Shown here: positions 54,856 to 63,586 of the stretch, one piece after another
Layout of the letters: each line of letters begins with the position of its first letter
How positions within the stretch are numbered: position 1 is the stretch's first letter
Origin: Sphingobacterium multivorum
Lineage (GTDB): Bacteria; Bacteroidota; Bacteroidia; Sphingobacteriales; Sphingobacteriaceae
Reading direction: 5' to 3'
NCBI RefSeq assembly: GCF_039511225.1
Contig: NZ_CP154261.1
Span: 3,844,001-3,908,000 of the forward strand
Length of the DNA: 64,000 nt
The notes under the pieces: generated by a model
What the model saw: only the letters and a program-made list of their open reading frames with translations
Databases searched by the model: none
Told to the model about the DNA's origin: nothing
Position numbers and translations under genes: made by a program

Positions 54856-56160
54856 ATGCAGCTAGAAGCTATTTTAAATAAATTAGGTATTTCATCCTTA
54901 AATGAAATGCAAGAAAAAGTAGTGGAATCGTACCAAAAAGATCATGATTTAATCTTACTTTCACCCACAGGATCTGGCAAAACCTTGGCCTTTTCATTGC
55001 TGATTTTAGAGCAACTGAAGGAAATCGTTCGGGAGGTTCAAGTACTGATCTTAGTTCCGACCCGCGAACTGGCCTTACAGATAGAGCAAGTACTGCGCAA
55101 GGTAGCCACAGGTCACAAAGTCACCTGTGCCTATGGCGGTCATAGTACCCGCATCGAAAAAAATGAATTCAAGGATGCTCCCGGAATTATTATAGGAACT
55201 CCAGGACGCATAAAACAACATATCGAAGAAGGAAATTTTGATCCTTCCGGTATTCATACCCTCGTGCTAGACGAATTTGACAAATCGTTGGAACTGGGAT
55301 TTCAGCATCAAATGGATTTCATTATTCGGCATATACCGTCCATCAGATCACGTATACTGACTTCTGCAACGATGATGGAGGTAATTCCGCCATTTACACA
55401 GATACAGGAGCCTATTCTTATTGATTTTTTGAATAATTCACAGAATATACCCCACATTACAATCAAAAAAGTAGTTGTCCCAGTTCAAAAGAAATTGGAG
55501 GCATTACTAAAACTCATCTGCAAGATCGGAACGAAAAAAATGATTATCTTCTGTAATCATCGCGATGCAGTAGATCACATCAGCGAACTGCTGGACAATC
55601 GCAATATTATTCACGACACGTTTCATGGCGGACTCGAACAACAAGATCGTGAGCTGGCGCTTCTCAAATTCCGCAATCATTCCAACAATGTTTTGATCAC
55701 GACCGACTTGGCGGCAAGAGGACTGGATATCCCTGAAGTTGATGCCATTATTCATTACCAGCTACCACATAAAGAAGATGGCTTTATTCATCGCAATGGA
55801 CGTACTGCGCGTATGCAGGCAAAGGGTGATGTCTATGTCATCCTAAAGCCTGAAGAAGCCTATCCCTATATATCGACGGAAATACCTGAAGAGGAATTTC
55901 CCGAGTACTATGATCTTCCGGAGAATTCACCTTTCGCCACACTTTATGTTAGTGCTGGACGAAAAGATAAAGTCAATAAAATTGACATTGTAGGTTTTCT
56001 CCTGCATTTGGAAGGTGTTGAAAAAGACGACATCGGTATAATAGAAGTGAAAGATAAGGTCGCCTATGTCGCCGTTAAAAGAAAGCTTGCTTCTGTTATT
56101 ATCAACAAGGCAAATGGGCAAAAAATCAAAGGACGTAAAGTAAAAATTGGACGTACCTAA
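54856..56160 (+). CDS. DbpA-like DEAD-box RNA helicase (DEFD variant)
   Basis: A 434-residue superfamily 2 helicase. Q-motif region LGISSLNEMQEKVVESY, motif I SPTGSGKT, motif Ia VPTRELALQ, TPGR, motif II DEFD (instead of DEAD), motif III SAT, motif IV IIFCNHRD, motif V TTDLAARGLDIPEVD and motif VI HRNGRTAR are all present. The C-terminal 75 residues (TLYVSAGRKDKVNKIDIVGFLLH, then IKGRKVKIGRT) form a DbpA-type RNA-binding domain, which in E. coli targets 23S rRNA. Likely role is ribosome assembly. It may be translated from a leaderless mRNA. Followed by an unusual intergenic island. Confidence 0.92.
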   Translation: MQLEAILNKLGISSLNEMQEKVVESYQKDHDLILLSPTGSGKTLAFSLLILEQLKEIVREVQVLILVPTRELALQIEQVLRKVATGHKVTCAYGGHSTRIEKNEFKDAPGIIIGTPGRIKQHIEEGNFDPSGIHTLVLDEFDKSLELGFQHQMDFIIRHIPSIRSRILTSATMMEVIPPFTQIQEPILIDFLNNSQNIPHITIKKVVVPVQKKLEALLKLICKIGTKKMIIFCNHRDAVDHISELLDNRNIIHDTFHGGLEQQDRELALLKFRNHSNNVLITTDLAARGLDIPEVDAIIHYQLPHKEDGFIHRNGRTARMQAKGDVYVILKPEEAYPYISTEIPEEEFPEYYDLPENSPFATLYVSAGRKDKVNKIDIVGFLLHLEGVEKDDIGIIEVKDKVAYVAVKRKLASVIINKANGQKIKGRKVKIGRT

Positions 56161-56314
56161 TTCTTCGCGCGCGAAGGTCAGTCGATAATCCAACTGTGAT
56201 TCCAATCCATAAGGAGACCTGCATTGTCGTTAAAATAAGTCGATATAAAAACCCACTCAATGAGTGTTTTTTATAGGAACCTGGTTAACTCTTGGTTAAT
56301 ACCATGTTTAATTC

Positions 56315-56400
56315 TAACAGGGGTATTACAGGGGGTTAGCAGGGGTATAACAGGGGGTTAACAGGGGTGTACCCCTATTAACCCCTTGTTAGTACCCTGT
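56315..56400. repeat. G-tract tandem repeat with inverted copy
   Basis: Two 22-bp tandem units (56318-56339 and 56340-56361) and a partial third carry five G-runs, GGGG or GGGGG, at 56320-23, 56331-35, 56342-45, 56353-57 and 56364-67, with 6-7-base loops, fitting a G-quadruplex pattern. The 15 bases 56354-56368 are matched by a complementary arm at 56371-56385 with one mismatch, and the complement continues imperfectly to 56400. So the DNA could form either a quadruplex or a cruciform. Confidence 0.75.
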
Positions 56401-56528
56401 AAAAAGGGTACTGTCACCCTTTTAATTCCAGACATGGCGTAATCGGAGTTATACGCCTTACCAAAGTCGTTAAAAACAAAAGCAAGAAATAAAGGGAATT
56501 TATCAGGGGGTAGTGCACCCGGAGAATC

Positions 56529-56577
56529 AATCGCCAGATAAGCCTTCACAACGCCGTGTAAGGCTTACCTGGCGATT
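56529..56577. repeat. long hairpin, 18-bp stem
   Basis: AATCGCCAGATAAGCCTT (56529-56546) and AAGGCTTACCTGGCGATT (56560-56577) are complementary with one mismatch, round a 13-base loop that can itself pair at its ends (CAC with GTG). No T-run follows on either strand, so it is unlike an ordinary terminator. Confidence 0.7.
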
Positions 56578-56635
56578 CTGATTTAAAATTTTTCAGGGTA
56601 TGTCATCGTTCCTGTTCAGGCCAAGCGCCCCCAGG

Positions 56636-57364
56636 TTAATCCAATTCTTTTAAATACCGGAGATACAATTGCACAGCTTCGCGCTTCTTGGCTGTCAAAT
56701 GAAAATTAAGATGCTCCGTCAGATATTTTGTATAATCAAAGCCCTCAAATTCTGGGAGACCAGCTATCACATCGGTTGCATGTTCAACACCATACGCTAA
56801 AGCGTCATTAAATTGCTCCACAAAAGAGTCGGGAAGTTTTTTGTTACTCACCCATAAGGCAAAAGCGAAAGGTAACCCGGTAAAGTTAAACCACTCTTTC
56901 CCTAAATCATAAACATAAGGTACTGCATTCTTCTTACCGAAAGTACGATCCCCAATTAAAACATAGGCATCTGGTTCTATAGATTCATCAGTGACCAATT
57001 CCACATCCTTTTTCCAATAATTTTTTATCAATACACGTGCTAAACCATTTGAAGTGCGCGATTGCTTATCTAAACGTAAAGTTTTTATCTCTTCAATAGG
57101 TTTATTGGCAAAAATAAATACAGAATCGACAGCACCTTCTGTACCGATACAAAAATCAGTGTTAATATAATACTCAGGTAGACTTAACAAGGCAGCGGTC
57201 GGTATGATCCCGATATCAGCTTGATCATCGATTACTTTCTGTGCACAGGCACTTGGATAATCGACGCTCAAATCGATTTGTTCCATCACTTTTGATTTAC
57301 GTATTCCATTCAAAAACGGATAAGTATTGGTATACGATACGGCAGAAACTCTAATTTTATTCAT
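56636..57364 (-). CDS. mqnA: chorismate dehydratase MqnA (futalosine pathway)
   Basis: A 242-residue MqnA/MqnD-family protein; these resemble periplasmic binding proteins. MNKIRVSAVSYTNTYPFLNG at the start, DYPSACAQKVIDDQADIGIIPTAALL, IGTEGAVDSVFIF and DLGKEWFNFTGLPFAFALWV fit MqnA, which dehydrates chorismate to 3-enolpyruvyl-benzoate, the first step to menaquinone. Its start overlaps the phosphatase gene by 8 bases, and mqnE is upstream in the same unit. Confidence 0.88.
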   Translation of the reverse strand: MNKIRVSAVSYTNTYPFLNGIRKSKVMEQIDLSVDYPSACAQKVIDDQADIGIIPTAALLSLPEYYINTDFCIGTEGAVDSVFIFANKPIEEIKTLRLDKQSRTSNGLARVLIKNYWKKDVELVTDESIEPDAYVLIGDRTFGKKNAVPYVYDLGKEWFNFTGLPFAFALWVSNKKLPDSFVEQFNDALAYGVEHATDVIAGLPEFEGFDYTKYLTEHLNFHLTAKKREAVQLYLRYLKELD

Positions 57365-57983
57365 TTATCAATGCTTCTAAGTGTGCAGTATTGTAATGGT
57401 CTACAATCTCAAATTGGCCATTATCATACAGCAATTTATATAAAGCAGTATTTGTATGCGGGAAATCATCCATATAACGGGCATCGACGCCAGTCATTAG
57501 ACAAAGCATTATCCGTAGAGCACGCCCGTGCATACAGACTAATATGTTTTTTTCATCTGTCTGAGCGAGCATATGATCCAAGGCGACTTGTTGACGAGCC
57601 ATTAATTCATGGGGAGACTCTCCGTTTTCAATACTGACATCCAATTCTCCATTACGCCATGCTGCAACCAATTGTTCAAAACCAGCAAGCAACTCCGGTG
57701 TTTGTTCTTTCCCTTCATAAATTCCCCAGCTTATTTCATCCAAACCAACGAGCTGTTCCCAAGGCAAATTCAAATCAAGGAAGCCCTGTACAGTTTGATG
57801 AGTACGCAATAAAGTGGAGGTATATATCTTATCAAAAGGCACCGTACTATAGTGATCAAAGAAAGCCTGAGCTTGAGCTATGCCCGTCTTATTGAGTGGG
57901 GAATTAACACCACGCCCCTGCACAATACCTCTTAAATTTAGATCAGTCTGTCCGTGTCGTATAAAATAAAATGTCTTTTTCAA
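57357..57983 (-). CDS. histidine phosphatase-family protein (probable TTG start)
   Basis: The catalytic motif YFIRHGQTDLN (phospho-acceptor His in RHG) and the second His in CMHGRALRIML mark a phosphoglycerate-mutase-like phosphatase of about 208 residues; Glu in the middle (ISWGIYEG) is also present. The family begins KKTFYFIRHG, which here follows a TTG at 57983-57981, 13 bases after mqnE. Longer starts (58064, 58061) would overlap mqnE by more than 60 bases. It lies between mqnE and mqnA and overlaps mqnA by 8 bases, but no phosphatase step is known in that pathway; its substrate is unknown. Confidence 0.78.
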   Translation of the reverse strand: MKKTFYFIRHGQTDLNLRGIVQGRGVNSPLNKTGIAQAQAFFDHYSTVPFDKIYTSTLLRTHQTVQGFLDLNLPWEQLVGLDEISWGIYEGKEQTPELLAGFEQLVAAWRNGELDVSIENGESPHELMARQQVALDHMLAQTDEKNILVCMHGRALRIMLCLMTGVDARYMDDFPHTNTALYKLLYDNGQFEIVDHYNTAHLEALINE

Positions 57984-57996
57984 TGTGCGATATGAG

Positions 57997-59196
57997 TTAT
58001 GAATTGACAACAGGTAATGCGTAATAGCTTTTCTTTTGATCAACTTGATCAAAAACAACATCATTATAATCGGTTACCACATTGTAGAGGGTATCTCTTT
58101 CAATCGGATGGCGTCCAACATTTTTTATCAGCTCGACAACCTCTTGTGTGGTCATCCCTGGTTTTTGCTCTTCTGCTCCTGCCATGCTGTATATTTTTGT
58201 CGTATCATCCAGTGTTCCGTCTATATCATCGACCCCAAAAGCCAAGGACAACTGGGCCGTATCCCTCGATATCATTGCCCAATAAGCTTTAATATGATCA
58301 AAATTATCCATGTAAATTCGAGCAATCGCGTAATTCCTGAGGTCTTCAATAACGGATACCTCCGGAATATGGGACATTTGATTCTCCTTGTTTCTAAATT
58401 TTAATGGAATAAAGGTCTGAAAACCACCAGTCTTATCCTGCAGCTGTCTTAAGCGCTCCATGTGATCCACACGATGCCAAAACTGCTCTATATGGCCGTA
58501 TAGCATGGTTGCATTGGTATGCATGCCCAGCTTATGCGCCTGCTCATGAATATCCAGCCATTGTTCGGCTGTGCATTTATCATGTGCAATCTGCTCTCTG
58601 ACTTCCGGATGAAAGATTTCCGCACCACCGCCCGGCATAGAATCTAATCCGCAGGATTGCAGATACTTCAATCCGTCGTAATGGCTCAATTTTGCTTTCT
58701 TGAAAATATAGTAATACTCTACAGGTGTAAGTCCCTTGATATGCAACTCGGGGCGATGTGCCTTACATTTGCGAAAAAAATCGGCGTAAAATTCGAGGTT
58801 CTGCTTAGGAACAACCCCTCCGGTAATATGAACTTCAGTAACAGCCTCCTTGTCGTACTTTTTCACAATATCCATCATGCCGTCGACTTCCATCTCCCAA
58901 CCTTCAGCCCGTTCTTTTATTAAGCGGGAATACGAACAAAACTTACAGTCATAGACACAGACATTAGTCGGCTCGATGTGAAAATTACGATTGAAAAAAG
59001 TATGATCACCATGGCGTTTCTCGCGAATATAGTTAGCAAGCACACCAAGGTAGCCTAACTCACCTTTCTCATACAAAAGTACGCCTTCCTCAAAAGTGAT
59101 ACGTTCCTCTCGCAAAACTTTCTCCGCTATATCTCTCCATTCGACAGCTAAATTCTTATCGTTAATCAAGAAATTCAATTTATCTATTGCGTTCAT
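57997..59196 (-). CDS. mqnE: aminofutalosine synthase MqnE (radical SAM)
   Basis: A 399-residue radical SAM enzyme that joins enolpyruvyl-benzoate and S-adenosylmethionine to aminofutalosine, the second step of the futalosine menaquinone route. The cluster-binding CX3CX2C is Cys80, Cys84, Cys87 (NVCVYDCKFCSYS). ITGGVVPKQNLEFYADFFRKCK, LQSCGLDSMPGGGAEIF and MHTNATMLYGHIEQFWHRVDHMERLR are typical of the MqnE/CofH group. MqnC is the main alternative, but the neighbourhood with mqnA and the MPGGGAEIF sequence favour MqnE. First of three genes. Confidence 0.85.
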   Translation of the reverse strand: MNAIDKLNFLINDKNLAVEWRDIAEKVLREERITFEEGVLLYEKGELGYLGVLANYIREKRHGDHTFFNRNFHIEPTNVCVYDCKFCSYSRLIKERAEGWEMEVDGMMDIVKKYDKEAVTEVHITGGVVPKQNLEFYADFFRKCKAHRPELHIKGLTPVEYYYIFKKAKLSHYDGLKYLQSCGLDSMPGGGAEIFHPEVREQIAHDKCTAEQWLDIHEQAHKLGMHTNATMLYGHIEQFWHRVDHMERLRQLQDKTGGFQTFIPLKFRNKENQMSHIPEVSVIEDLRNYAIARIYMDNFDHIKAYWAMISRDTAQLSLAFGVDDIDGTLDDTTKIYSMAGAEEQKPGMTTQEVVELIKNVGRHPIERDTLYNVVTDYNDVVFDQVDQKKSYYALPVVNS

Positions 59197-59299
59197 TAAA
59201 TGTATCTCCTATCTTAAATCAAATGTACCGAAAAGGCAACAAAAGTTATAATAAAAAATGTGACAACAACTAATTTGACATAGCTCTTAGAAAAGGAGC

Positions 59300-61135
59300 C
59301 TAATCTGTAAACTGTTGCATTTCGATTAATTTACGGTATAATCCTTCTTGCTGTATCAGCTCACTATGGCTACCTGCTTCTACAATCTTTCCGGCTTCAA
59401 TAACCACAATTTTATCCGCATTCTGAATGGTACTTAAACGATGGGCAATAACAACCGTTGTTCTATTGTCCATTAATTTATATAAGGAGTCCTGCACCAA
59501 TTTTTCAGATTCGGTATCTAAAGCAGAAGTCGCCTCATCAAGAAGCATGATCGGTGGATTCTTCAAGACAGCCCGTGCAATACAGATCCGCTGACGTTGG
59601 CCACCAGATAATTTACCGCCCCGATCACCTATGTTGGTCTGATAACCCTGTTCTGTTTTCAAAATAAATTCATGCGCATTGGCAATCCGTGCAGCGGCTT
59701 CTACTTCCTCTTGACTGGCCGAAAGATTAGCAAATGCAATATTATTGAAGATCGTATCATTAAACAAAATGGACTCTTGATTGACGACACCGATCATGTC
59801 CCGTAAAGAATCCTGGTCTAAATCCCGTAAATCAATACCGTCAAACAAAATTTGCCCCCCAGTGACGTCCATAAAACGCGGAATTAAATCAACCAGCGTT
59901 GATTTTCCTCCTCCCGAAGGCCCGACCAGTGCAACGACTTTTCCCTTTTCGATGGTTAAATCGATGTTCTGGAGAATCTCTTTATCTTTGGTATACGAAA
60001 AATTCACCTGATTAAAGACAATATTCTTCTCAAAGCTTTTCACAAGCTTCGCTTCGGCCTTATCTTTCACTTCCGTCCGTTCATCGATAAGTTCCAATAC
60101 ACGCTCACCCGCAGCGAGACCGTTATGAATACCGCTAAAAGAATCTGTTAACGCCTTTGCCGGACGCATCACCTGCGAAAAAATAGCGATATAAGCAATA
60201 AATGCGGGAGCAGTTAAACTCTTGTCACCCGAAAGCACCAAATGGCCTCCATACAAAAGAATAATAGCCACCATAATTACCCCTAGCAATTCGGACACAG
60301 GTGAACTTAACTGTTGTCTTTTAGCCATAGCACGACCGATATTGGCGTAACGTTCGTTTTCATTATGAAACCTGTTCTTAATAAATGAAACGGCATTGAA
60401 AGCTTTGATAATTTTAATTCCAGACAATGCTTCGTCCAAATAAGAAATCATATTTCCATACGACTCCTGTGCCGCATGCGCTTGGCTTTTAAGATTCTTA
60501 ACGATTCTAGAAATAAAAAATGCAGAGACTGGAATAACCAATAGGGAAAAGAATGTCAATTGTGCGGAGATATTAAAAAGCATCACGATATAAGCGATCA
60601 ATTGCAAGGGCTCTTTAAAAACCACCTGTAAAGTCCCCGTCACAGAATACTGCACGACTTGTACATCAGACGCAACTTTAGAAACAATATCTCCTTTTCG
60701 CTGTCCTGTAAAATAACCGACATGTAAATCCATTACGCTATCAAATACCGCTCTACGCAATTTGAGCAAAGTATGAATACGGAAGTTCTCCATAATTCGT
60801 TGACAGAAATAGCGAAACAGATTACTGATAAATACGGAGATCACAATTGCAATACAGACCCTTTGCAATGCGCCATAGGCACCAAACTGCTCATTTGCCA
60901 TCGATGCATAGTAATTGAACCAAGCTAAAATATCTGTGTACGCTTCAGGTTTCACGACTTCAGAAGCTGCTTCACAAGCCTCTTTTCCGGTTTTAAAAAG
61001 TGTATGGAGTAAAGGAGCAAGTAATGCCAAATTCAACGTGCTAAAAATAACCGTGATCAGCGTGCAAATTACATAGGGGATTGCAAATTTCTCAATGGGT
61101 TTAGCAAACGATAAGAGCCTAAAATATGTTTTCAT
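59300..61135 (-). CDS. MsbA-like ABC transporter (lipid exporter family)
   Basis: A 611-residue half-transporter: six membrane helices over residues 1-330 and a nucleotide-binding domain with ALVGPSGGGKSTLVDLIPRF (Walker A, about 402-410), GVVNQESILFNDTIFNNI (Q loop), KLSGGQRQRICIARA (signature), IMLLDEATSALD (Walker B) and VIAHRLSTIQ (H loop). Homodimers of the MsbA/lipid-flippase class export lipid A core, phospholipids or peptides; the substrate here is assumed from similarity. A 41-codon ORF lies 26 bases upstream. It is 103 bases before mqnE on the same strand. Confidence 0.9.
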   Translation of the reverse strand: MKTYFRLLSFAKPIEKFAIPYVICTLITVIFSTLNLALLAPLLHTLFKTGKEACEAASEVVKPEAYTDILAWFNYYASMANEQFGAYGALQRVCIAIVISVFISNLFRYFCQRIMENFRIHTLLKLRRAVFDSVMDLHVGYFTGQRKGDIVSKVASDVQVVQYSVTGTLQVVFKEPLQLIAYIVMLFNISAQLTFFSLLVIPVSAFFISRIVKNLKSQAHAAQESYGNMISYLDEALSGIKIIKAFNAVSFIKNRFHNENERYANIGRAMAKRQQLSSPVSELLGVIMVAIILLYGGHLVLSGDKSLTAPAFIAYIAIFSQVMRPAKALTDSFSGIHNGLAAGERVLELIDERTEVKDKAEAKLVKSFEKNIVFNQVNFSYTKDKEILQNIDLTIEKGKVVALVGPSGGGKSTLVDLIPRFMDVTGGQILFDGIDLRDLDQDSLRDMIGVVNQESILFNDTIFNNIAFANLSASQEEVEAAARIANAHEFILKTEQGYQTNIGDRGGKLSGGQRQRICIARAVLKNPPIMLLDEATSALDTESEKLVQDSLYKLMDNRTTVVIAHRLSTIQNADKIVVIEAGKIVEAGSHSELIQQEGLYRKLIEMQQFTD

Positions 61136-61161
61136 TTATGTTGAACTAAGACAAATTACTT

Positions 61162-61287
61162 TTACATCAAAAGTAATTCGTCGGTCTCTCCTCTACCTTT
61201 CAGATTTTTGACGAGGAAATTGAACAAAAATAATAAATTAATCAAGAAAAGCACATATCCTGGCAAGGGAGTATAAAATTGTTGCAT
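61162..61287 (-). CDS. possible 41-residue membrane protein upstream of the ABC transporter
   Basis: An ATG at 61287-61285 opens a 41-codon frame ending with TAA at 61164-61162. The product starts MQQFYTPLPGYVLF and carries one hydrophobic helix (residues 11-28), then a basic stretch (KNLKGRG) and an acidic end. No clear ribosome-binding site. TATTCTTG, one base off TAnnTTTG, is two bases before the ATG. The frame could be chance, though the helix-plus-basic-stretch layout and its position 26 bases before the ABC gene make it worth testing. Confidence 0.3.
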   Translation of the reverse strand: MQQFYTPLPGYVLFLINLLFLFNFLVKNLKGRGETDELLLM

Positions 61288-61400
61288 CGCAAGAATAAAG
61301 CATTCAGCTTGTTCGGCTTGAAAAATCGATAAAAAAATCTCCTTTTAATAGATAATTCCCTAATTTAGCCTTATTCAAATACCAAATTTATTAAAATAAA

Positions 61401-62561
61401 ATGCAAATAGACGTTGCCAAAAGATTGCAGCACACTGAAGAATATTATTTCTCCAAAAAATTAAGAGAAATAGATGAGTTGAACAAACAGGGAGCGCGCG
61501 TAATCAACCTAGGAATTGGAAGTCCAGACTTGCCCCCGCATCCGGAGGTGATCGAGACATTAAATACGAATGCCCAACTTCCAAATGTGCATGGCTATCA
61601 AAACTATAAAGGCGCACCCGCCCTACGACAAGCCGTTGCAGATTGGTATCAACGTTATTATAATGCGACTTTTAATCCCAATACCGAAATATTACCCTTA
61701 ATTGGGTCAAAAGAAGGCATTGTGCATATCTGTATGACCTACCTACAGGAAGGGGATCAGGCACTTATACCTAATCCTGGCTATCCAGCTTATGCGGCTG
61801 CAGTGCGGCTGAGCGGTGCTGAAGCGATTACCTATAATCTTACACAAGAAAAAAATTGGCTTATTGATTTAAATGAGCTCAAAAAACAAGACTTGTCAAA
61901 GGTTAAACTGATGTGGATAAACTATCCCCATATGCCAACAGGTGCCTCAGCACCCGATGCATTTTATCAAGAGCTGATTCAATTTGCCAAAGAGCGTAAT
62001 ATCCTGATTTGCCACGATAATCCGTATAGCTTTATTTTGACAGATACGCCAAAAAGCATTATGAGTATACCTGGCGCCAAAGATGTGGCTATTGAATTGA
62101 ATTCGCTGAGCAAATCTTCCAATATGGCGGGTTGGCGAATTGGCGTACTCGTGGGTGCTGAAGAACGTATAAACCAAGTGCTCCGTTTCAAAAGCAACAT
62201 GGACTCAGGAATGTTTTTACCAGTGCAGCTCGCCGCGGCAAAAGCGCTACAACTTGATGCATCCTGGTATGCTGATCTAAACAAAATTTATGCGGAACGA
62301 CGCGAACAGGTTTATGAGATCATGGATTTGCTGGACTGTGCTTATCAAAAAGACCAAGTAGGTCTATTTGTATGGGCGCGTATTCCGGAGAAATACGAGG
62401 ATGGCTATGCCCTGAGTGATGCTGTTTTGGAGAGATCACGGGTATTTATTACACCGGGCGGAATTTTCGGAGATAAAGGCGATCAATATATACGCATCAG
62501 TCTCTGTGCCACCGTGGATGTACTCAAAGAGTCAATCCAACGTATCAAAGATAATTTCTAA
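61401..62561 (+). CDS. class I/II aminotransferase (aromatic/aspartate type)
   Basis: A 386-residue PLP aminotransferase. NLGIGSPDLPPHPEV starts the domain; GSKEGIVHICMTYL and PNPGYPAYAAAV bind the cofactor; NYPHMPTGA replaces the common NPNNPTG loop; the PLP-binding Lys is in LNSLSKSSNMAGWRIG; the Arg for the substrate carboxylate is in YIRISLC. tyrA follows 129 bp later, so a role in tyrosine/phenylalanine synthesis is likely, but the substrate is not proven. Confidence 0.88.
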   Translation: MQIDVAKRLQHTEEYYFSKKLREIDELNKQGARVINLGIGSPDLPPHPEVIETLNTNAQLPNVHGYQNYKGAPALRQAVADWYQRYYNATFNPNTEILPLIGSKEGIVHICMTYLQEGDQALIPNPGYPAYAAAVRLSGAEAITYNLTQEKNWLIDLNELKKQDLSKVKLMWINYPHMPTGASAPDAFYQELIQFAKERNILICHDNPYSFILTDTPKSIMSIPGAKDVAIELNSLSKSSNMAGWRIGVLVGAEERINQVLRFKSNMDSGMFLPVQLAAAKALQLDASWYADLNKIYAERREQVYEIMDLLDCAYQKDQVGLFVWARIPEKYEDGYALSDAVLERSRVFITPGGIFGDKGDQYIRISLCATVDVLKESIQRIKDNF

Positions 62562-62690
62562 GCACATTGTACGTCAAAGGCTGCAATGTCCTGAAATGAT
62601 AAATAAAATAATTAATGGACAAACAACCGCTGTATAAATTGCTCAATGGATTCCATTGAACAAAAGTACGCTTAATATAATTGTTTATAT

Positions 62691-63530
62691 ATGAACATTG
62701 CCATTGTAGGCGTAGGCTTAATTGGTGGCTCAGTCGCCATTCGCCTAAAAGAAACAAAATTCTGCAACAAAATAATCGGTGTAGATAAAAGTCAGAAAAA
62801 CTTAGATAAGGCGATGCATATCGGCTTTATCGATGAAATAGCCAGCTTAGAGGAGGCAATTAAAACCTGTAAAGTACTGGTGCTCACAATACCTGTTGAT
62901 GCTATTTTGCATGTTGTCCCCCAAATCTTGGATTTGGTTACCGATCAGGTCGTCATTGACATGGGATCGACAAAAACAAATATTCTCAACAAAATCAAGG
63001 ATCACCCTAACCGGGGGCGTTACGTTGCAGCCCATCCCATGGCCGGAACAGAGTATTCTGGGCCTGAAGCTGCAATAGCGGGCTTATTCAAAGGCAAAAT
63101 GATGGTGTATGTTGAAGCATTTAAAACGGATGAGGATGCTTTCGAGATTGCCGATGCCATCACCGACCAATTGGAGATGCGCAGCTGTTTTATGAATGCA
63201 GATGAACATGATGTGCATACGGCTTATGTATCCCACATTTCTCACCTGACGTCTTTCGCCCTCGCCTTAACAGTATTGGAAAAAGAGAAATCTCAAGGAC
63301 GTATCTTTGAGCTGGCAGGCTCGGGATTTGAATCTACAGTACGTCTAGCCAAAAGTTCTCCAGATATGTGGACACCGATTTTCAAGCAAAACCGCGAAAA
63401 TGTACTCGAAGTACTCGAAGAACATATCAAACAGCTGCAATCGCTGCACGATTCTATTGCGACGGAGGATTATGACAAATTACACAAACTGATTACCCGT
63501 TCCAATAAGATAAAAAGGATCATTAAGTAA
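62691..63530 (+). CDS. tyrA: prephenate dehydrogenase
   Basis: A 279-residue TyrA that oxidises and decarboxylates prephenate to 4-hydroxyphenylpyruvate. The Rossmann loop is VGVGLIGGSVAI (5-16), and VIDMGSTKTNI, AAHPMAGTEYSGPEAA (catalytic His and substrate residues), and HDVHTAYVSHISHLTSFAL follow in family order. The C-terminal helical domain is complete and lacks an ACT regulatory domain. It follows the aminotransferase by 129 bp, so both steps of tyrosine formation are together. Ends at a strong terminator. Confidence 0.94.
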   Translation: MNIAIVGVGLIGGSVAIRLKETKFCNKIIGVDKSQKNLDKAMHIGFIDEIASLEEAIKTCKVLVLTIPVDAILHVVPQILDLVTDQVVIDMGSTKTNILNKIKDHPNRGRYVAAHPMAGTEYSGPEAAIAGLFKGKMMVYVEAFKTDEDAFEIADAITDQLEMRSCFMNADEHDVHTAYVSHISHLTSFALALTVLEKEKSQGRIFELAGSGFESTVRLAKSSPDMWTPIFKQNRENVLEVLEEHIKQLQSLHDSIATEDYDKLHKLITRSNKIKRIIK

Positions 63531-63558
63531 AGGATACTTTAGTTAAGATAGCCGGTAT

Positions 63559-63586
63559 AAAAGTCCACCTTTTGGTGGACTTTTTT
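63559..63586. terminator. terminator between tyrA and the TPR gene
   Basis: Perfect 11-bp stem (63559-63569 with 63574-63584), 4-base loop, T6 tail; convergent genes. Confidence 0.9.

Larger units (their letters stand above)
56161..56635. other. 475-bp intergenic island of G-tracts and palindromes
   Basis: The region between the helicase and mqnA has no supported ORF. It holds a weak terminator for the helicase gene (CACT/AGTG stem with T-run, about 56254-56272), a tandem G-tract repeat and large palindrome (56315-56400), a 7-bp hairpin (56392-56411), and an 18-bp-stem hairpin (56529-56577), listed separately. Its composition differs from the flanks. Confidence 0.6.

Noticed and set aside
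56358-56549. Minus-strand 63-codon frame in the G-tract island
   Set aside because: It crosses the palindrome and repeats, has no promoter or ribosome site, and the product matches no family I know.
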